DNA of 64,000 nt. Origin: Bacillus sp. BA3. Its GTDB lineage: Bacteria > Bacillota > Bacilli > Bacillales > DSM-1321. Both the position numbers and the translations under genes were made by a program. The stretch spans positions 124,001-188,000 of the forward strand of contig PIZR01000003.1 of assembly GCA_002835675.1 (NCBI GenBank), given 5' to 3'. The notes under the pieces were generated by a model. The model ran no database searches, was not told the DNA's origin, and saw only the letters and a list, made by a program, of their open reading frames with translations. Shown piece by piece: positions 18,219 through 30,644 of this stretch. The first letter of the stretch is position 1. Every line of letters begins with the position of its first letter.

Positions 18219-19296
18219 TTAGACATTTCATGATAAGCAAATGCAGGTTTTTATTCAAGTCCACTTCATAGGACTCTTTTATCCGCTCCCCATCTTCTTC
18301 CAGTATCCTTATCATGGGGCGGTCACCAATCCCCTCATTTTGAGCGGATACTACTCCTTTCCTTCCATCATTCAATTCTACTGATAGACCATTAGGATAA
18401 ATGGCAACCGCCCGGCGGAAAGCCTCGATGATCGTATTGTCGAACTTTTTCCCGACTCCGGCATAAAGAACTTCCAAACCTTGATGCGGCAGCATGGCCT
18501 TACGGTAAACCCGATTGGAAGTAACGGCATCAAACACATCGGCAACGGCAATGATCTTGCCGAAATAATGGATTTCATCCCCCTTTATCCCACGGGGATA
18601 TCCAGATCCATCTAACCTTTCATGATGCTGATAGGCACAGTTCGCAACTAAAAGTGAAACGGTATGAACATTTTTGATTAGATGAAATCCGTAATCGGCA
18701 TGTTTTTGGATTTGTTCAAACTCCTTTTCCGTCAGTTTGCCGGGTTTATGGAGGATTTCCAAAGGCACGAGCATTTTGCCGACATCATGTAAAATCGCCC
18801 CCAGCCCAAGAATTTCAAGATTCTTATTATTGATATTCAATTCCATCCCGATCGCCAGGGTATATAAGGTCACATTGAAGGAATGAGTAAAGATATAGTC
18901 ATCGTATGTATAAACGTCGGCCAATAAAGTCATTAACTCCTTATTCCTTTTCAGCTCGTCCATGATGTTCCGGACTATTTGAGTGAACTTGACGTTAGCC
19001 TGCTCTATCGTGAATGATCCATCAAGGTTCATTTTGTTCTTTATGTCCAGGAAAGTGGTTTCAATCGTATTAACGGCTTCTCTTCTAAGTTTCCCGGACA
19101 CTGGGGGCATTGGAATGATGTCATCCGTCCTGGAATCTTGAATGTAAACAAAGGGTATATTAAGGGACACCAGTCGATTGATCATTTTCTGCGTTAATGT
19201 AAGGCCCTCGCACAATAGGACATGGCCCCGCTCATTATAGATGTTTTTACCGAGCCTTGCTCCAGGGCTTAGGGACTTTGTAATAGCTAGCCTCAT
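18199..19296 (-). CDS. HD-GYP domain protein, probable cyclic-di-GMP phosphodiesterase
   Basis: A 365-residue cytoplasmic protein. The N-terminal part (to about 110) resembles the small domain found in many HD-GYP proteins of Bacillus. The HD pair is H170-D171 in LHDVGKM, the second metal motif is HHERLDG (224-230) and the GYP tripeptide is at 232-234, so the metal site looks intact. Predicted to hydrolyse c-di-GMP or a related dinucleotide. I start it at the ATG at 19296, behind GGAGATGGGG; the upstream ATG has no ribosome site. No GGDEF gene is nearby. Confidence 0.83.
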   Translation of the reverse strand: MRLAITKSLSPGARLGKNIYNERGHVLLCEGLTLTQKMINRLVSLNIPFVYIQDSRTDDIIPMPPVSGKLRREAVNTIETTFLDIKNKMNLDGSFTIEQANVKFTQIVRNIMDELKRNKELMTLLADVYTYDDYIFTHSFNVTLYTLAIGMELNINNKNLEILGLGAILHDVGKMLVPLEILHKPGKLTEKEFEQIQKHADYGFHLIKNVHTVSLLVANCAYQHHERLDGSGYPRGIKGDEIHYFGKIIAVADVFDAVTSNRVYRKAMLPHQGLEVLYAGVGKKFDNTIIEAFRRAVAIYPNGLSVELNDGRKGVVSAQNEGIGDRPMIRILEEDGERIKESYEVDLNKNLHLLIMKCLNIQEPA

Positions 19297-19472
19297 ACTT
19301 GTACCCCATCTCCCCATTAAATATTTGTAAATCGAACCGTTTCTTTCCTTTATAAAGATTATCGGAAAATATTTTGATAAATGAATCTGTTTGAATATAT
19401 TTATTGAAAGAATATCAGCATTTTAAAATAAAAAAATAAGGCCCCCTTCTAAAAGAAAGAAAGCCCACCTTT

Positions 19473-19775
19473 TCAAATCATTTTGATTAATGCCTCTTTA
19501 CCAATCATTCCCGGATGAATGCCCTTTTCCACAGCCTCCCAGGTAACCGATTCAAGCGGCGCTTCCAATAACTCTTCAATCGATTTAACTCCTGTAGCCC
19601 TCCCTGCAAGGATTTTACGATGTTTCAATTTATCATTCAGCAGTCCAACATCTAACGCACCGCACATTATATACCCTTTTTCGGACGCGACAGCAAGTAA
19701 ATTCGTTTTTGGAAGTCGGACAGAAATGGCTAGGAATGTATGATTATCAAGAATTATTGGTATCATGTTAATCAA
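19473..19775 (-). CDS. yunC: YunC family protein (DUF1805)
   Basis: A 100-residue protein of the DUF1805/YunC family. Motifs LPKTNLLAVASEKGYIMCGALDVGLLN and RATGVKSIEELLEAPLESVT are near identical to B. subtilis YunC. Function unknown. The start is TTG, matching the M-[IV]-N-M start of YunC, with GAGAGGGG upstream. It follows yunD on the same strand, about 60 bases downstream. Confidence 0.87.
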   Translation of the reverse strand: MINMIPIILDNHTFLAISVRLPKTNLLAVASEKGYIMCGALDVGLLNDKLKHRKILAGRATGVKSIEELLEAPLESVTWEAVEKGIHPGMIGKEALIKMI

Positions 19776-19836
19776 TTGGTTTCGCCCCTCTCTTCCCCAT
19801 ACTTTATGAAAAAAAGGGCGAAACCGTGATTTAGCG

Positions 19837-21222
19837 TTAGGCGTTTGTGTATATTTTTTTCAGCTTCCATAAAAGGATATCCCGTAAGAATTCCGGCAGC
19901 AGGTATGTTTTGCGATTGGAGCGCTGGATACTTGGAAAGAAGTGCCCAAATGTAAACATATCAGGTATGGCCAGTTTATAGGACTTATCCGCCTGCAGTT
20001 TCTCTCCTTTTATAAGAATCCCTTTTACGATACCATTCTCCATTTCGTTAAATTCAATTTGATCATAATGCATGACTCCCATTATGTTTCCGCGGAAACC
20101 GAAACCTTTCACCTGAATATGTGGCCATTCCGCATTTCTCGATTGCATTAATATTTCTTTTAATTCATTCCCATTAACTTCAACGACGCAAGGGTTGATG
20201 GGATGTGGACAGATTCTGTGAATATCCCCTTTTGTGACAGGACCGTCCGGCAGCCCTTCAAGCAGGAGGCCTGCATTCAAAAAGGAACAATCCGCCTGAC
20301 TCCACTCCCTAAGGGCCTCCCCTAGGATTTCCGTCAAAGGACTTACTTTGAACCAATCATTATCCAGTGCTTTTGGTAAGTCCACTGCAACCTGTTTTAG
20401 CGTTTCCCCTCCGGCCTGGTATATCTCTTCAATCCATGACCGTTCATTCTCCAATTCCAAAAAGTCATTGGTATCATAAAGAATGGCACTCTTCTGGCTA
20501 ATTTCCCTTTCCTGATTGACGGTCATTTCCACCTGTCCAACAAAGAAGCCATATTTCCCGGCACCGCAAAGGAGTGTGTCATTGATCAATCTCCCCTGGT
20601 GGAGAATGTGGTGGGTATGCGCGCCAAGTATGATGTCAATCTCCGGAAAGTCCTCTGCCATCCTCTCATCATCATGGATGCCCAGGTGGGAAAGGATGAT
20701 GATTACATCCGCCTCTGATTTGACCCTTTCAAGCTGTGCCTTTAACTCCACGAACGGTTCTGTTATTTCCCAGCCCATCGCAGAGTAGAACTTTTGAAAA
20801 AAGGCTGTTAAACCTATCAGGGCGATCTTGGTGCCTTTTACCGTTGTATGTATCCAATATGGCAGCGCCCATTCCGGCCTTTCATTATCACTGTAATAGA
20901 TATTGGCTGCCAAGACCTTGAACCTTGCATGATCATATAAGGAGTCTAACGCATCATGAGGTAAAGTGATCCCTTCATTATTGCCGATGGTCACATATTG
21001 GTAGCCCGCTTCATTCAGCAGCTCAATATTGCCTTTACCTAACGTACCTTCTGTATATGGATGCCAGCGGTCCACATGATCGCCTATATCCAGTATGATC
21101 GCTTCTTCTCCCGTTTCTTGATGAAGTTTTCTTCTTTCTTTAAGAAACTTATCAATACGAGGCCAATTCTCAAAATGACTATGGAGATCATTGGTGTGAT
21201 ATAAATGAATGATTTCTGACAT
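19837..21222 (-). CDS. yunD: 5'-nucleotidase-type metallophosphoesterase YunD
   Basis: A 461-residue calcineurin-like phosphoesterase with a C-terminal 5'-nucleotidase domain. Metal motifs are HTNDLHSHF (about residues 7-15), GDHVDRW, GNNEG and SHLG..H plus GAHTHH. No signal peptide, so it acts in the cytoplasm, probably on nucleotides or related phosphate esters. The start at the second of two adjacent ATGs is chosen from the GAGGAGG spacing; the longer open frame runs into yunE. Confidence 0.85.
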   Translation of the reverse strand: MSEIIHLYHTNDLHSHFENWPRIDKFLKERRKLHQETGEEAIILDIGDHVDRWHPYTEGTLGKGNIELLNEAGYQYVTIGNNEGITLPHDALDSLYDHARFKVLAANIYYSDNERPEWALPYWIHTTVKGTKIALIGLTAFFQKFYSAMGWEITEPFVELKAQLERVKSEADVIIILSHLGIHDDERMAEDFPEIDIILGAHTHHILHQGRLINDTLLCGAGKYGFFVGQVEMTVNQEREISQKSAILYDTNDFLELENERSWIEEIYQAGGETLKQVAVDLPKALDNDWFKVSPLTEILGEALREWSQADCSFLNAGLLLEGLPDGPVTKGDIHRICPHPINPCVVEVNGNELKEILMQSRNAEWPHIQVKGFGFRGNIMGVMHYDQIEFNEMENGIVKGILIKGEKLQADKSYKLAIPDMFTFGHFFPSIQRSNRKTYLLPEFLRDILLWKLKKIYTNA

Positions 21223-21238
21223 CATTTCTCCTCCTCGT

Positions 21239-22066
21239 TTATCCTGTAATACCTTGGTATATAAGACGTAAACCAATGATTATCAGCACTATTTTCAACA
21301 TATTTTCCAGCGACGCACTCTTTAGGCGCGTATTGATGAATGCGCCCAATTTAGCACCGAACCATGCACCCGGAATCAGGGCAAAAGCATATGGCCAATT
21401 AACATTTCCAAGGGAAATATGGGTAATCGAATTAGTGATGGATGATAAAAATACCATGAACATCGAAGTAGCTACAGCCATATGCGGAGGGAAGAAGAAA
21501 AGTAGCATCATGACGGGAACCATTAAGGCCCCACCGCCAATTCCAAATAATCCGGAGCTGAATCCCACGACAAAGGAAATCAATACAGCTAACACGGGGT
21601 GATAACCATAAGAAAATGAATGTCCATTTTCAGTTTCATACGTTTTCACTATTTTCCCTTTTCCAGGCTTGAAAAGCATTGGCTTCAAACGATTTTTCAC
21701 TAATAACACAATGGCCATGAAAACCATGAAAATACCAAAGTACAATGAAAAAGCTTCGGCGTTAAGATTTTTATTCACATATGCCCCTATTATTCCACCA
21801 GGCGCACTGCCAATAAAAAAGATTAAGCCGGCCTTATAATCCACCACTTTATGTTTTAAATAAGATAAAGTAGAAGATAAGCCGGTAAAAATCATGATTA
21901 CGGTTGAAACACCTACAGCGACCTGAGGAGTCAGCTCATCGATAATATTTGTAGATGTACCTAAATATAAAAGAGAAGGCACAATGATGATGCCGCCTCC
22001 AAGACCGACAAGAGCTCCGATCGCTCCCGCAAATAATCCAATACCCACTAATACTAACCATACCAT
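21239..22066 (-). CDS. yunE: TauE/SafE family anion exporter YunE
   Basis: A 275-residue membrane protein with about eight helices in two repeats. The repeated GLGGGIIIVPSLL and GIGGGALMVPVMM motifs mark the TauE/SafE (DUF81) family, which moves sulfite, sulfoacetate or similar anions. The real substrate is not known. It lies 16 bases upstream of the yunD start and so is likely cotranscribed. Confidence 0.85.
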   Translation of the reverse strand: MVWLVLVGIGLFAGAIGALVGLGGGIIIVPSLLYLGTSTNIIDELTPQVAVGVSTVIMIFTGLSSTLSYLKHKVVDYKAGLIFFIGSAPGGIIGAYVNKNLNAEAFSLYFGIFMVFMAIVLLVKNRLKPMLFKPGKGKIVKTYETENGHSFSYGYHPVLAVLISFVVGFSSGLFGIGGGALMVPVMMLLFFFPPHMAVATSMFMVFLSSITNSITHISLGNVNWPYAFALIPGAWFGAKLGAFINTRLKSASLENMLKIVLIIIGLRLIYQGITG

Positions 22067-22150
22067 GTAGAAATCCGCCTTTACCTGTTTGTGAGGATAT
22101 AACCTCTACTAGTTGTCACAATATCTCTTTATTTAATTATATATATCCTC

Positions 22151-23005
22151 TTAAAACAAACCAAGCTGCTTAGGAGCCAGTCCTTTATATTCTATACCAA
22201 GCAACTCAATCATTTGTTTGGCATTATCGGAGGCATCTCCGCCTGAATTATTATTGAACAGGACATATATATCCTTGGATTCCTTTTCCAATATCCTGAT
22301 TTTCTCCACCCATTCAGTCAATTCCTGCTGATTATATCGATATAAGTACCTGACCTCACGCCAATTATCACCCGAAGAAGGCCTTTGCCAACCATGCAGG
22401 TTACGGCCATGAAAGCGTATCAGGGTTTTATCTTTATCGGTGGCCTGCAAAACGACTGGAATGGATCCCTCTCCAGCCTGAGGCTCATCGCATACAGTAT
22501 GGATCCAGCCTTCCTTTTCGATAAAATCCAAAGTTTGCTGGACTACGTTAGATCTGTACCAGCTTTGATTCCGAAATTCTATGGCTGCTGGGATATCGCC
22601 CATTTCAGCTTTGCACCATCGCAGGTAATTTACATTTTCACGTTTACAATCAAACCATGGCGGAAACTGAAATAAGACCATCGCGAGCTTTCCGGACTTC
22701 TGATAAGCCTCCAGAGAGTCGCAAAATGCCTTGAACATTTCCTTCTTACTTTCAAATGGGATTTCCCCACGCTGATGTCCTGTCATCCCTTGATAAGCTT
22801 TAACGACAAACTGGAATGATGCAGGCGTCTCGGATACCCACTTTTCACTGTTCCTCTTTGGCTGGACTGCATAAAAAGAGGCATCCACCTCCACAATGGG
22901 AAAATGAGCTCCGTACTCTTTAAGCTTATCACGTTGGGACACACCACCATGATACAAACTATCATGATCTCCCCAACCGGTCACACCAACATAGATCATC
23001 TGCAT
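22151..23005 (-). CDS. yunF: DUF72 family protein YunF
   Basis: A 284-residue TIM-barrel-like DUF72 protein, matching B. subtilis YunF (VGVTGWGDHDSLYH start, FQFVVKAYQGMTGHQR, and RFHGRNLHGWQ). DUF72 proteins look like sugar-isomerase relatives, but no activity is established. Several start codons stand together (GTG ATG ATG CAG ATG); I take the ATG at 23005 from the AAGGAG spacing, with some doubt. Confidence 0.82.
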   Translation of the reverse strand: MQMIYVGVTGWGDHDSLYHGGVSQRDKLKEYGAHFPIVEVDASFYAVQPKRNSEKWVSETPASFQFVVKAYQGMTGHQRGEIPFESKKEMFKAFCDSLEAYQKSGKLAMVLFQFPPWFDCKRENVNYLRWCKAEMGDIPAAIEFRNQSWYRSNVVQQTLDFIEKEGWIHTVCDEPQAGEGSIPVVLQATDKDKTLIRFHGRNLHGWQRPSSGDNWREVRYLYRYNQQELTEWVEKIRILEKESKDIYVLFNNNSGGDASDNAKQMIELLGIEYKGLAPKQLGLF

Positions 23006-23112
23006 CATCACTCCTTCGGGACTGGCCCCATTTCCTGACTTCTATTGTTATTTTTACCCTTATTGAGCCATATCTAATCTTTGGTATAAAGGTGACGGAG
23101 ACGGATGTCAAA

Positions 23113-23148
23113 ACAAAAAGCCTGCCAGACAGACCCGGCAGGCTTTTG
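23113..23148. terminator. Terminator of the suf operon (bidirectional)
   Basis: AAAAAGCCTGCC and GGCAGGCTTTT arms; T runs on both strands. It stands about 45 bases after the sufB stop. Confidence 0.85.
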
Positions 23149-23194
23149 TATGAATGGTTATTCTAAATCGCCTTACAGGCAGGCCAGTCGGTCA

Positions 23195-24592
23195 TTATCC
23201 GATGGAGCCTTCCATTTCGAACTTGATCAGACGGTTCATTTCAACCGCATATTCCATTGGAAGTTCTTTTGTAAATGGTTCGATGAAGCCCATTACGATC
23301 ATTTCCGTTGCTTCTTGCTCAGAAATTCCGCGGCTCATCAAGTAGAACAATTGTTCTTCTGATACTTTGGAAACCTTCGCTTCGTGTTCAAGGGAAATGT
23401 TATCGTTCAAGATTTCATTGTAAGGGATTGTATCGGATGTAGACTGATTATCCATGATTAATGTATCACATTCAATGTTGGAACGAGCTCCATCCGCTTT
23501 ACGTCCGAAATGAACGATACCACGGTATGTTACTTTACCGCCCTGTTTAGAAATTGATTTTGATACAATCGTTGAAGATGTATTTGGCGCTAGGTGAATC
23601 ATTTTTGCTCCAGCGTCTTGATGTTGGCCTTTGCCGGCAATGGCAATCGATAATGTCATACCTCGTGCACCTTCACCTTTTAAGATGACAGCAGGGTATT
23701 TCATTGTCAGTTTAGAACCGATGTTACCATCAATCCATTCCATTGTTGCGTTTGCGTCACAAACGGCACGTTTCGTAACCAGGTTAAACACGTTGTTTGC
23801 CCAGTTTTGGATCGTCGTGTAACGGCAGTAAGCATCTTTCTTGATGACGATTTCGACAACGGCACTATGAAGGGAGTTAGTTGTATAAACAGGAGCTGTA
23901 CAACCTTCCACATAGTGAACGGATGCGCCTTCATCAACAATGATTAGCGTACGTTCGAATTGACCCATGTTTTCAGAGTTGATCCGGAAATATGCTTGAA
24001 GCGGAGTATCCACTTTAACGCCTTTTGGTACATAGATGAAAGATCCACCTGACCAAACTGCCGAGTTCAATGCCGAAAATTTATTGTCAGTTGGCGGAAT
24101 CGTTTTTCCAAAGTGCTCACGGAAGATATCTTCATTTTCACGAAGTGCTGAGTCCGTATCTTTAAACACGATACCCAAGTCTTCCAATTCTACTTTCATG
24201 CTATGGTAAACCACTTCTGATTCATATTGAGCAGATACGCCAGCAAGGTATTTTTGTTCAGCTTCAGGAATTCCCAATTTATCAAAAGTCTGTTTGATTT
24301 CATCAGGAACCTCATCCCAAGACTTCTCTGATTTCTCTGATGGCTTAACATAGTATGTGATTTCATCAAAGTTAAGACTCTGCATGTCGCCGCCCCATTG
24401 AGGCATTGGCATGTTGTAAAAATGCTCCAATGATTTCAAACGGAAATCAAGCATCCATTGCGGTTCATCCTTCATTCGAGAAATCTCTTCCACGATTTCT
24501 TTTGTCAGACCACGCTTTGAACGGAAAATGGAAACATCTTTATCCGCAAAGCCATATTTATAATCGCCGATATCAGGCATTTTCTTTGCCAT
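23195..24592 (-). CDS. sufB: Fe-S cluster assembly protein SufB
   Basis: A 465-residue scaffold subunit of the SufBCD complex, where Fe-S clusters are built on sulfur from SufS/SufU. Typical SufB core segments are present: the [12 protein letters not shown] strand, [15 protein letters not shown] and the C-terminal [24 protein letters not shown]. Last gene of sufCDSUB, with a terminator right after it. Confidence 0.96.
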   Translation of the reverse strand: MAKKMPDIGDYKYGFADKDVSIFRSKRGLTKEIVEEISRMKDEPQWMLDFRLKSLEHFYNMPMPQWGGDMQSLNFDEITYYVKPSEKSEKSWDEVPDEIKQTFDKLGIPEAEQKYLAGVSAQYESEVVYHSMKVELEDLGIVFKDTDSALRENEDIFREHFGKTIPPTDNKFSALNSAVWSGGSFIYVPKGVKVDTPLQAYFRINSENMGQFERTLIIVDEGASVHYVEGCTAPVYTTNSLHSAVVEIVIKKDAYCRYTTIQNWANNVFNLVTKRAVCDANATMEWIDGNIGSKLTMKYPAVILKGEGARGMTLSIAIAGKGQHQDAGAKMIHLAPNTSSTIVSKSISKQGGKVTYRGIVHFGRKADGARSNIECDTLIMDNQSTSDTIPYNEILNDNISLEHEAKVSKVSEEQLFYLMSRGISEQEATEMIVMGFIEPFTKELPMEYAVEMNRLIKFEMEGSIG

Positions 24593-24647
24593 AGCTCGTA
24601 TTCCTCCATTTCAAATGGCTGAATTACAACAGCTCATTTTAATTTAA

Positions 24648-27596
<2,949 letters not shown>

Positions 27597-27611
27597 TGCA
27601 AATCCTCCTAC

Positions 27612-28397
27612 TTACGCTTCTTCGCCAACAGTTTCGTCTTCAATGCCCAATTCTTGTTTGATCCAATCATAACCTTCCGCTTCCAAGCGGGCAGCAAGTT
27701 CAGGACCACCTGATTTTACGACGCGTCCTTGCATCATTACATGTACAAAATCAGGAGTGATGTAATTTAATAGACGTTGGTAGTGAGTGATGATCAAGCA
27801 TCCAAAGTCTTCTCCGCGCATTTCGTTGATTCCTTTTGAAACGACTTTAAGTGCATCGATATCTAGACCTGAATCAATCTCATCCAAGATTGCAATTTTA
27901 GGTTGGATCATCATTAATTGAAGAATCTCGTTGCGTTTTTTCTCTCCGCCGGAGAAACCTTCATTCAAATAGCGTTGCGCCATATCTTCATCCATTTCAA
28001 GGAATTCCATTTTTTGATCCATTTGACGGATGAATTTCATCAATGAAATTTCATCGCCTTCTTCACGGCGTGCGTTAATGGAAGAACGTAAGAAGTCAGC
28101 ATTTGTAACCCCGCTGATTTCACTTGGATATTGCATAGCCAGGAATAGACCGACACGAGCGCGCTCGTCGACTTCCATTTCCAATACATCTTCACCATCG
28201 AATGAGATGCTTCCGCTCGTTACTTCATATTTAGGGTGACCCATGATCGCTGATGATAAAGTGGATTTACCAGTTCCATTTGGTCCCATGATCGCATGGA
28301 TTTCTCCACCTTTAACTTCAAGGTTTACCCCTTTTAAAATCTCTTTACCTTCAATTGATACGTGAAGATCTTTAACCGTTAATGTAGAAGCTGACAT
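27612..28397 (-). CDS. sufC: SufC ATPase of the Fe-S assembly complex
   Basis: ABC-type ATPase that drives conformational change in SufBD. Walker A GPNGTGKST, signature FSGGEKKRNE and Walker B IAILDEIDSGLD are intact. I use the ATG at 28397 (MSASTLTVKD, 261 residues), preceded by CGGAGGTATTATT; the extra 21 codons upstream are not conserved SufC sequence. First gene of the operon. Confidence 0.95.
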   Translation of the reverse strand: MSASTLTVKDLHVSIEGKEILKGVNLEVKGGEIHAIMGPNGTGKSTLSSAIMGHPKYEVTSGSISFDGEDVLEMEVDERARVGLFLAMQYPSEISGVTNADFLRSSINARREEGDEISLMKFIRQMDQKMEFLEMDEDMAQRYLNEGFSGGEKKRNEILQLMMIQPKIAILDEIDSGLDIDALKVVSKGINEMRGEDFGCLIITHYQRLLNYITPDFVHVMMQGRVVKSGGPELAARLEAEGYDWIKQELGIEDETVGEEA

Positions 28398-28849
28398 AAT
28401 AATACCTCCGTGAACTAATTCCAATTTTATTACCAGAAAGTAAAGATTACTTTCTATCACTATAATTTACGTAAAAGCATTCTCACTTTATTCTCATTCC
28501 AATTTTATAACAAATCCAATTTGGAATCAACTAAATAGATAGGGTTTCCACTTCTTCTATGTTAAAAACCTGTCCCAATTCTTACTATACTAACAGATAT
28601 AGCCTATTTACTGCATAATCATACTTATTTTAGCTTTTGTTAAAATTATCTTATTATTCGGCAAATCTTCGTCCTTATTAATATATGTTCGAAGAATTCG
28701 ATTGCAAGGTATGAACGTTCCGCTTTAAAAAGAAAAAAATCGGACTGTCAGGTATTATGTAAGTTTATCCAATAAGGAAACCCTTATTTTATGGACCACT
28801 TTCCATTTTACCTCTACAGACCGATCTTTTAAAGAATTCTTTTATATGC
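28398..28849. other. 450-bp AT-rich spacer upstream of sufC
   Basis: No convincing gene. It must hold the suf promoter. An inverted repeat ATTCCAA...TTGGAAT lies at 28496-28527 about 100 bases before the sufC ATG, with TATAA between the arms; this may be a control site. I could not pick one promoter with confidence. Confidence 0.5.
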
Positions 28850-29053
28850 TTAGCCGTGAATTTTGCGTTGTAGGTCCTGGACCATTTTGTTGCACTTTAC
28901 ATGTTCCCTATCCCGTTCTTTCTCAACCTCGATACGGAGGTCTAAGTTTCTACTGTACTCACTGTAGCCAATCCCATGTGAAGACTGCATCGCCTTTTCC
29001 ATTTCGCTTGTTACATTTAAATCCAGAGTATTGATAGTGAACCATCCTTTCAA
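28850..29053 (-). CDS. Possible small coiled protein or gene remnant
   Basis: A 67-codon frame starting with TTG, without a convincing ribosome site. The second half is highly charged and helical (YSRNLDLRIEVEKERDREHVK, then CNKMVQDLQRKIHG) and looks like real protein sequence more than chance reading. I do not recognise it. It may be a living small gene or the tail of a decayed one, given the transposase relic and gene decay beside it. Confidence 0.3.
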   Translation of the reverse strand: MKGWFTINTLDLNVTSEMEKAMQSSHGIGYSEYSRNLDLRIEVEKERDREHVKCNKMVQDLQRKIHG

Positions 29054-29212
29054 ATTTGTGTATCATTTTTTTACCTTCATTATTTCTATACCCTTTCCTT
29101 TCCTGATTAAACATGAAATGAATTTAATTAAGCCGCAGACTAAAACAAACTGGATCATCAATGAGTTTGTACAGTTTTTTAGGTTTTTAGGTTTCAATTA
29201 TTTGAACGTTAC

Positions 29213-29335
29213 TTTCCACTTCAGGCACTAGCTTTCCGCGGGCGGTCCGGAAGCCTCCTCGGCGCTTTTGCGCCTGCGGGGTCTCCCTTGACTCGCTTTT
29301 CCCGCAGGAGTCTCGTACCTTCCGTTCCAATCCAC
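29213..29335. repeat. GC-rich palindromic intergenic element
   Basis: A sharp GC-rich island in AT-rich DNA. It begins GCTTTCCGCGGGCGG and holds nested inverted repeats: GGCGC TTTT GCGCC, GCGGG...CCCGC and GACTC...GAGTC. It resembles a dispersed repeat I recall from many Bacillaceae genomes. It codes for nothing and lies just before the transposase relic. Confidence 0.65.
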
Positions 29336-29419
29336 TAAGACTAAACAATCAGATAGAATCACTTTCACCTAACGTTTTCAAAATGAAGTGCCTCACTTCT
29401 CTAAGTCCGAAAAAATTAC

Positions 29420-29707
29420 GAGCGACGCATTATGTAAAAGCTGAACGGACAAACCAGCTCGCTTATTCATTTATGCGTCAGAAGACCGTAACGGATTTGT
29501 GATGGGACGATAGTAACACCCGGAAATACTCGTATTAAGAGCCTCTGATTGAACAAGTGATTAAGAAAGCTGGAAAACCTGAAGCTGTTGACGCAGATTC
29601 CGCAACCCATGGCTATGTGTAATATGAGCGTTTTGGTTGTTATCTCTGCCCATCGGCACTCAACAACAAATAAAGAGGGCTATTATCGGTTCAAATCCAA
29701 TATAAAA
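29420..29707 (+). pseudogene. Decayed IS1182-type transposase fragment
   Basis: Three plus frames in turn spell IS1182-like transposase: DRNGFVMG at 29484-29507, VTPGNT at 29513-29530, PLIEQVIKKAGKPEAVDAD onward at 29542-29619, then a TAA stop, YERFGCYLCP from 29623, and a shifted STTNKEGYYRFKSN from 29660. These correspond to the DxNGF, VTPGNxHDS, DAGY, YDCYICP and TTNREGYxxYKS landmarks of the family. At least three frameshifts or stops and loss of both ends make it a relic. Confidence 0.6.
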
Positions 29708-29708
29708 A

Positions 29709-29750
29709 CAAAAAGGTTTCGGAATGAGACCATTCCGAAACCTTTTTGTT
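29709..29750. terminator. Bidirectional terminator downstream of metQ
   Basis: AAAAAGGTTTCGGAATG, short loop, CATTCCGAAACCTTTTT: a nearly perfect 17-bp stem with T runs on both strands. Confidence 0.88.
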
Positions 29751-29758
29751 TTTAAACT

Positions 29759-29782
29759 GCGACCTGAGTTAAATCAGGTCGC
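29759..29782. repeat. Second hairpin right after metQ
   Basis: GCGACCTGA, 6-base loop, TCAGGTCGC; a 9-bp perfect stem between the metQ stop and the main terminator. It may protect the mRNA end or help termination. Confidence 0.7.
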
Positions 29783-29792
29783 CATTCTTGAA

Positions 29793-30629
29793 TTATTTAT
29801 CCGCCGGTACAACTGCACCTTTGTATTCTTCAAGAATGAAATCTTGAATTTCTTTAGAATGCAATACTTCTACAAGCGCTTTTATTGCTTCTTTATTTTC
29901 GTCACCTTTGTTTACGGCAATGACATTCACATATGGTGATTCCGAATCTTCAATCGCAATCGAATCTTCAAGCGGATTCAAACCGGCATCAATTGCATAG
30001 TTGGAGTTGATCAAGACTGCATCGCCTTCGCCACTCTCATAAATTTTAGGAAGCAGGGCCGCTTCATAATCAGCATCGAATTTAAGGTTTTTCTTATTTT
30101 CAACGATGTCTTTAGTTGTAGCCGTCGTTTTATCGACGCCTTCTTTCAAAGTGATCAGGCCATTCTTTTCCAAAAGGGATAAAGCGCGTCCATGATCAGC
30201 AACAGAGCTGCTCATAATAATTGTTGCGCCTTCCGGAAGTTTATCAATGCTTTTATATTTTTGTGAATATAGAGCAATCGGCTCGATATGGATTCCGCCA
30301 GCATTAACGAAGTCATATCCATTTTCTTTAATTTGCCCCTCTAAATATGGAATATGTTGGAAATAGTTAGCATCCAATTCCTTATCATTCAACGCCTTAT
30401 TCGGTAAAACATAGTCCTGGAAAGTTTCGATTTCCAATTCGATTCCTTTTTCTTTAAGAAGCGGCTTAGCTTTCTCAAGGATTTCAGCATGAGGAACATT
30501 GGATGCCCCTACAACTATTTTCTTCGATTCTTTCTCCGTATCACTGCCGCTTTTATCCTTTTCACTTCCACAAGCAGCCAAAGCGATAGACAACACTAAA
30601 ATTAATGCAAATCCTAAAAACTTTTTCAT
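29793..30629 (-). CDS. metQ: Methionine ABC transporter substrate-binding lipoprotein
   Basis: NlpA/MetQ family. The signal peptide ends in LAAC (Cys20 from this start), and the mature part carries the MetQ core (GIELEIETFQDYVLPNKAL, NYFQHIPYLE). It binds methionine outside the membrane for MetNP. I take the ATG at 30629, because AAGGGAG lies 9 bases before it and touches the earlier in-frame ATG at 30638. Last gene of metNPQ. Confidence 0.93.
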   Translation of the reverse strand: MKKFLGFALILVLSIALAACGSEKDKSGSDTEKESKKIVVGASNVPHAEILEKAKPLLKEKGIELEIETFQDYVLPNKALNDKELDANYFQHIPYLEGQIKENGYDFVNAGGIHIEPIALYSQKYKSIDKLPEGATIIMSSSVADHGRALSLLEKNGLITLKEGVDKTTATTKDIVENKKNLKFDADYEAALLPKIYESGEGDAVLINSNYAIDAGLNPLEDSIAIEDSESPYVNVIAVNKGDENKEAIKALVEVLHSKEIQDFILEEYKGAVVPADK

Positions 30630-30644
30630 CCTATTCATCTCCCT

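Noticed and set aside
28846..29034. 62-codon plus-strand frame, rich in Cys and Pro
   Set aside because: Opposite to a more protein-like frame and without a ribosome site.
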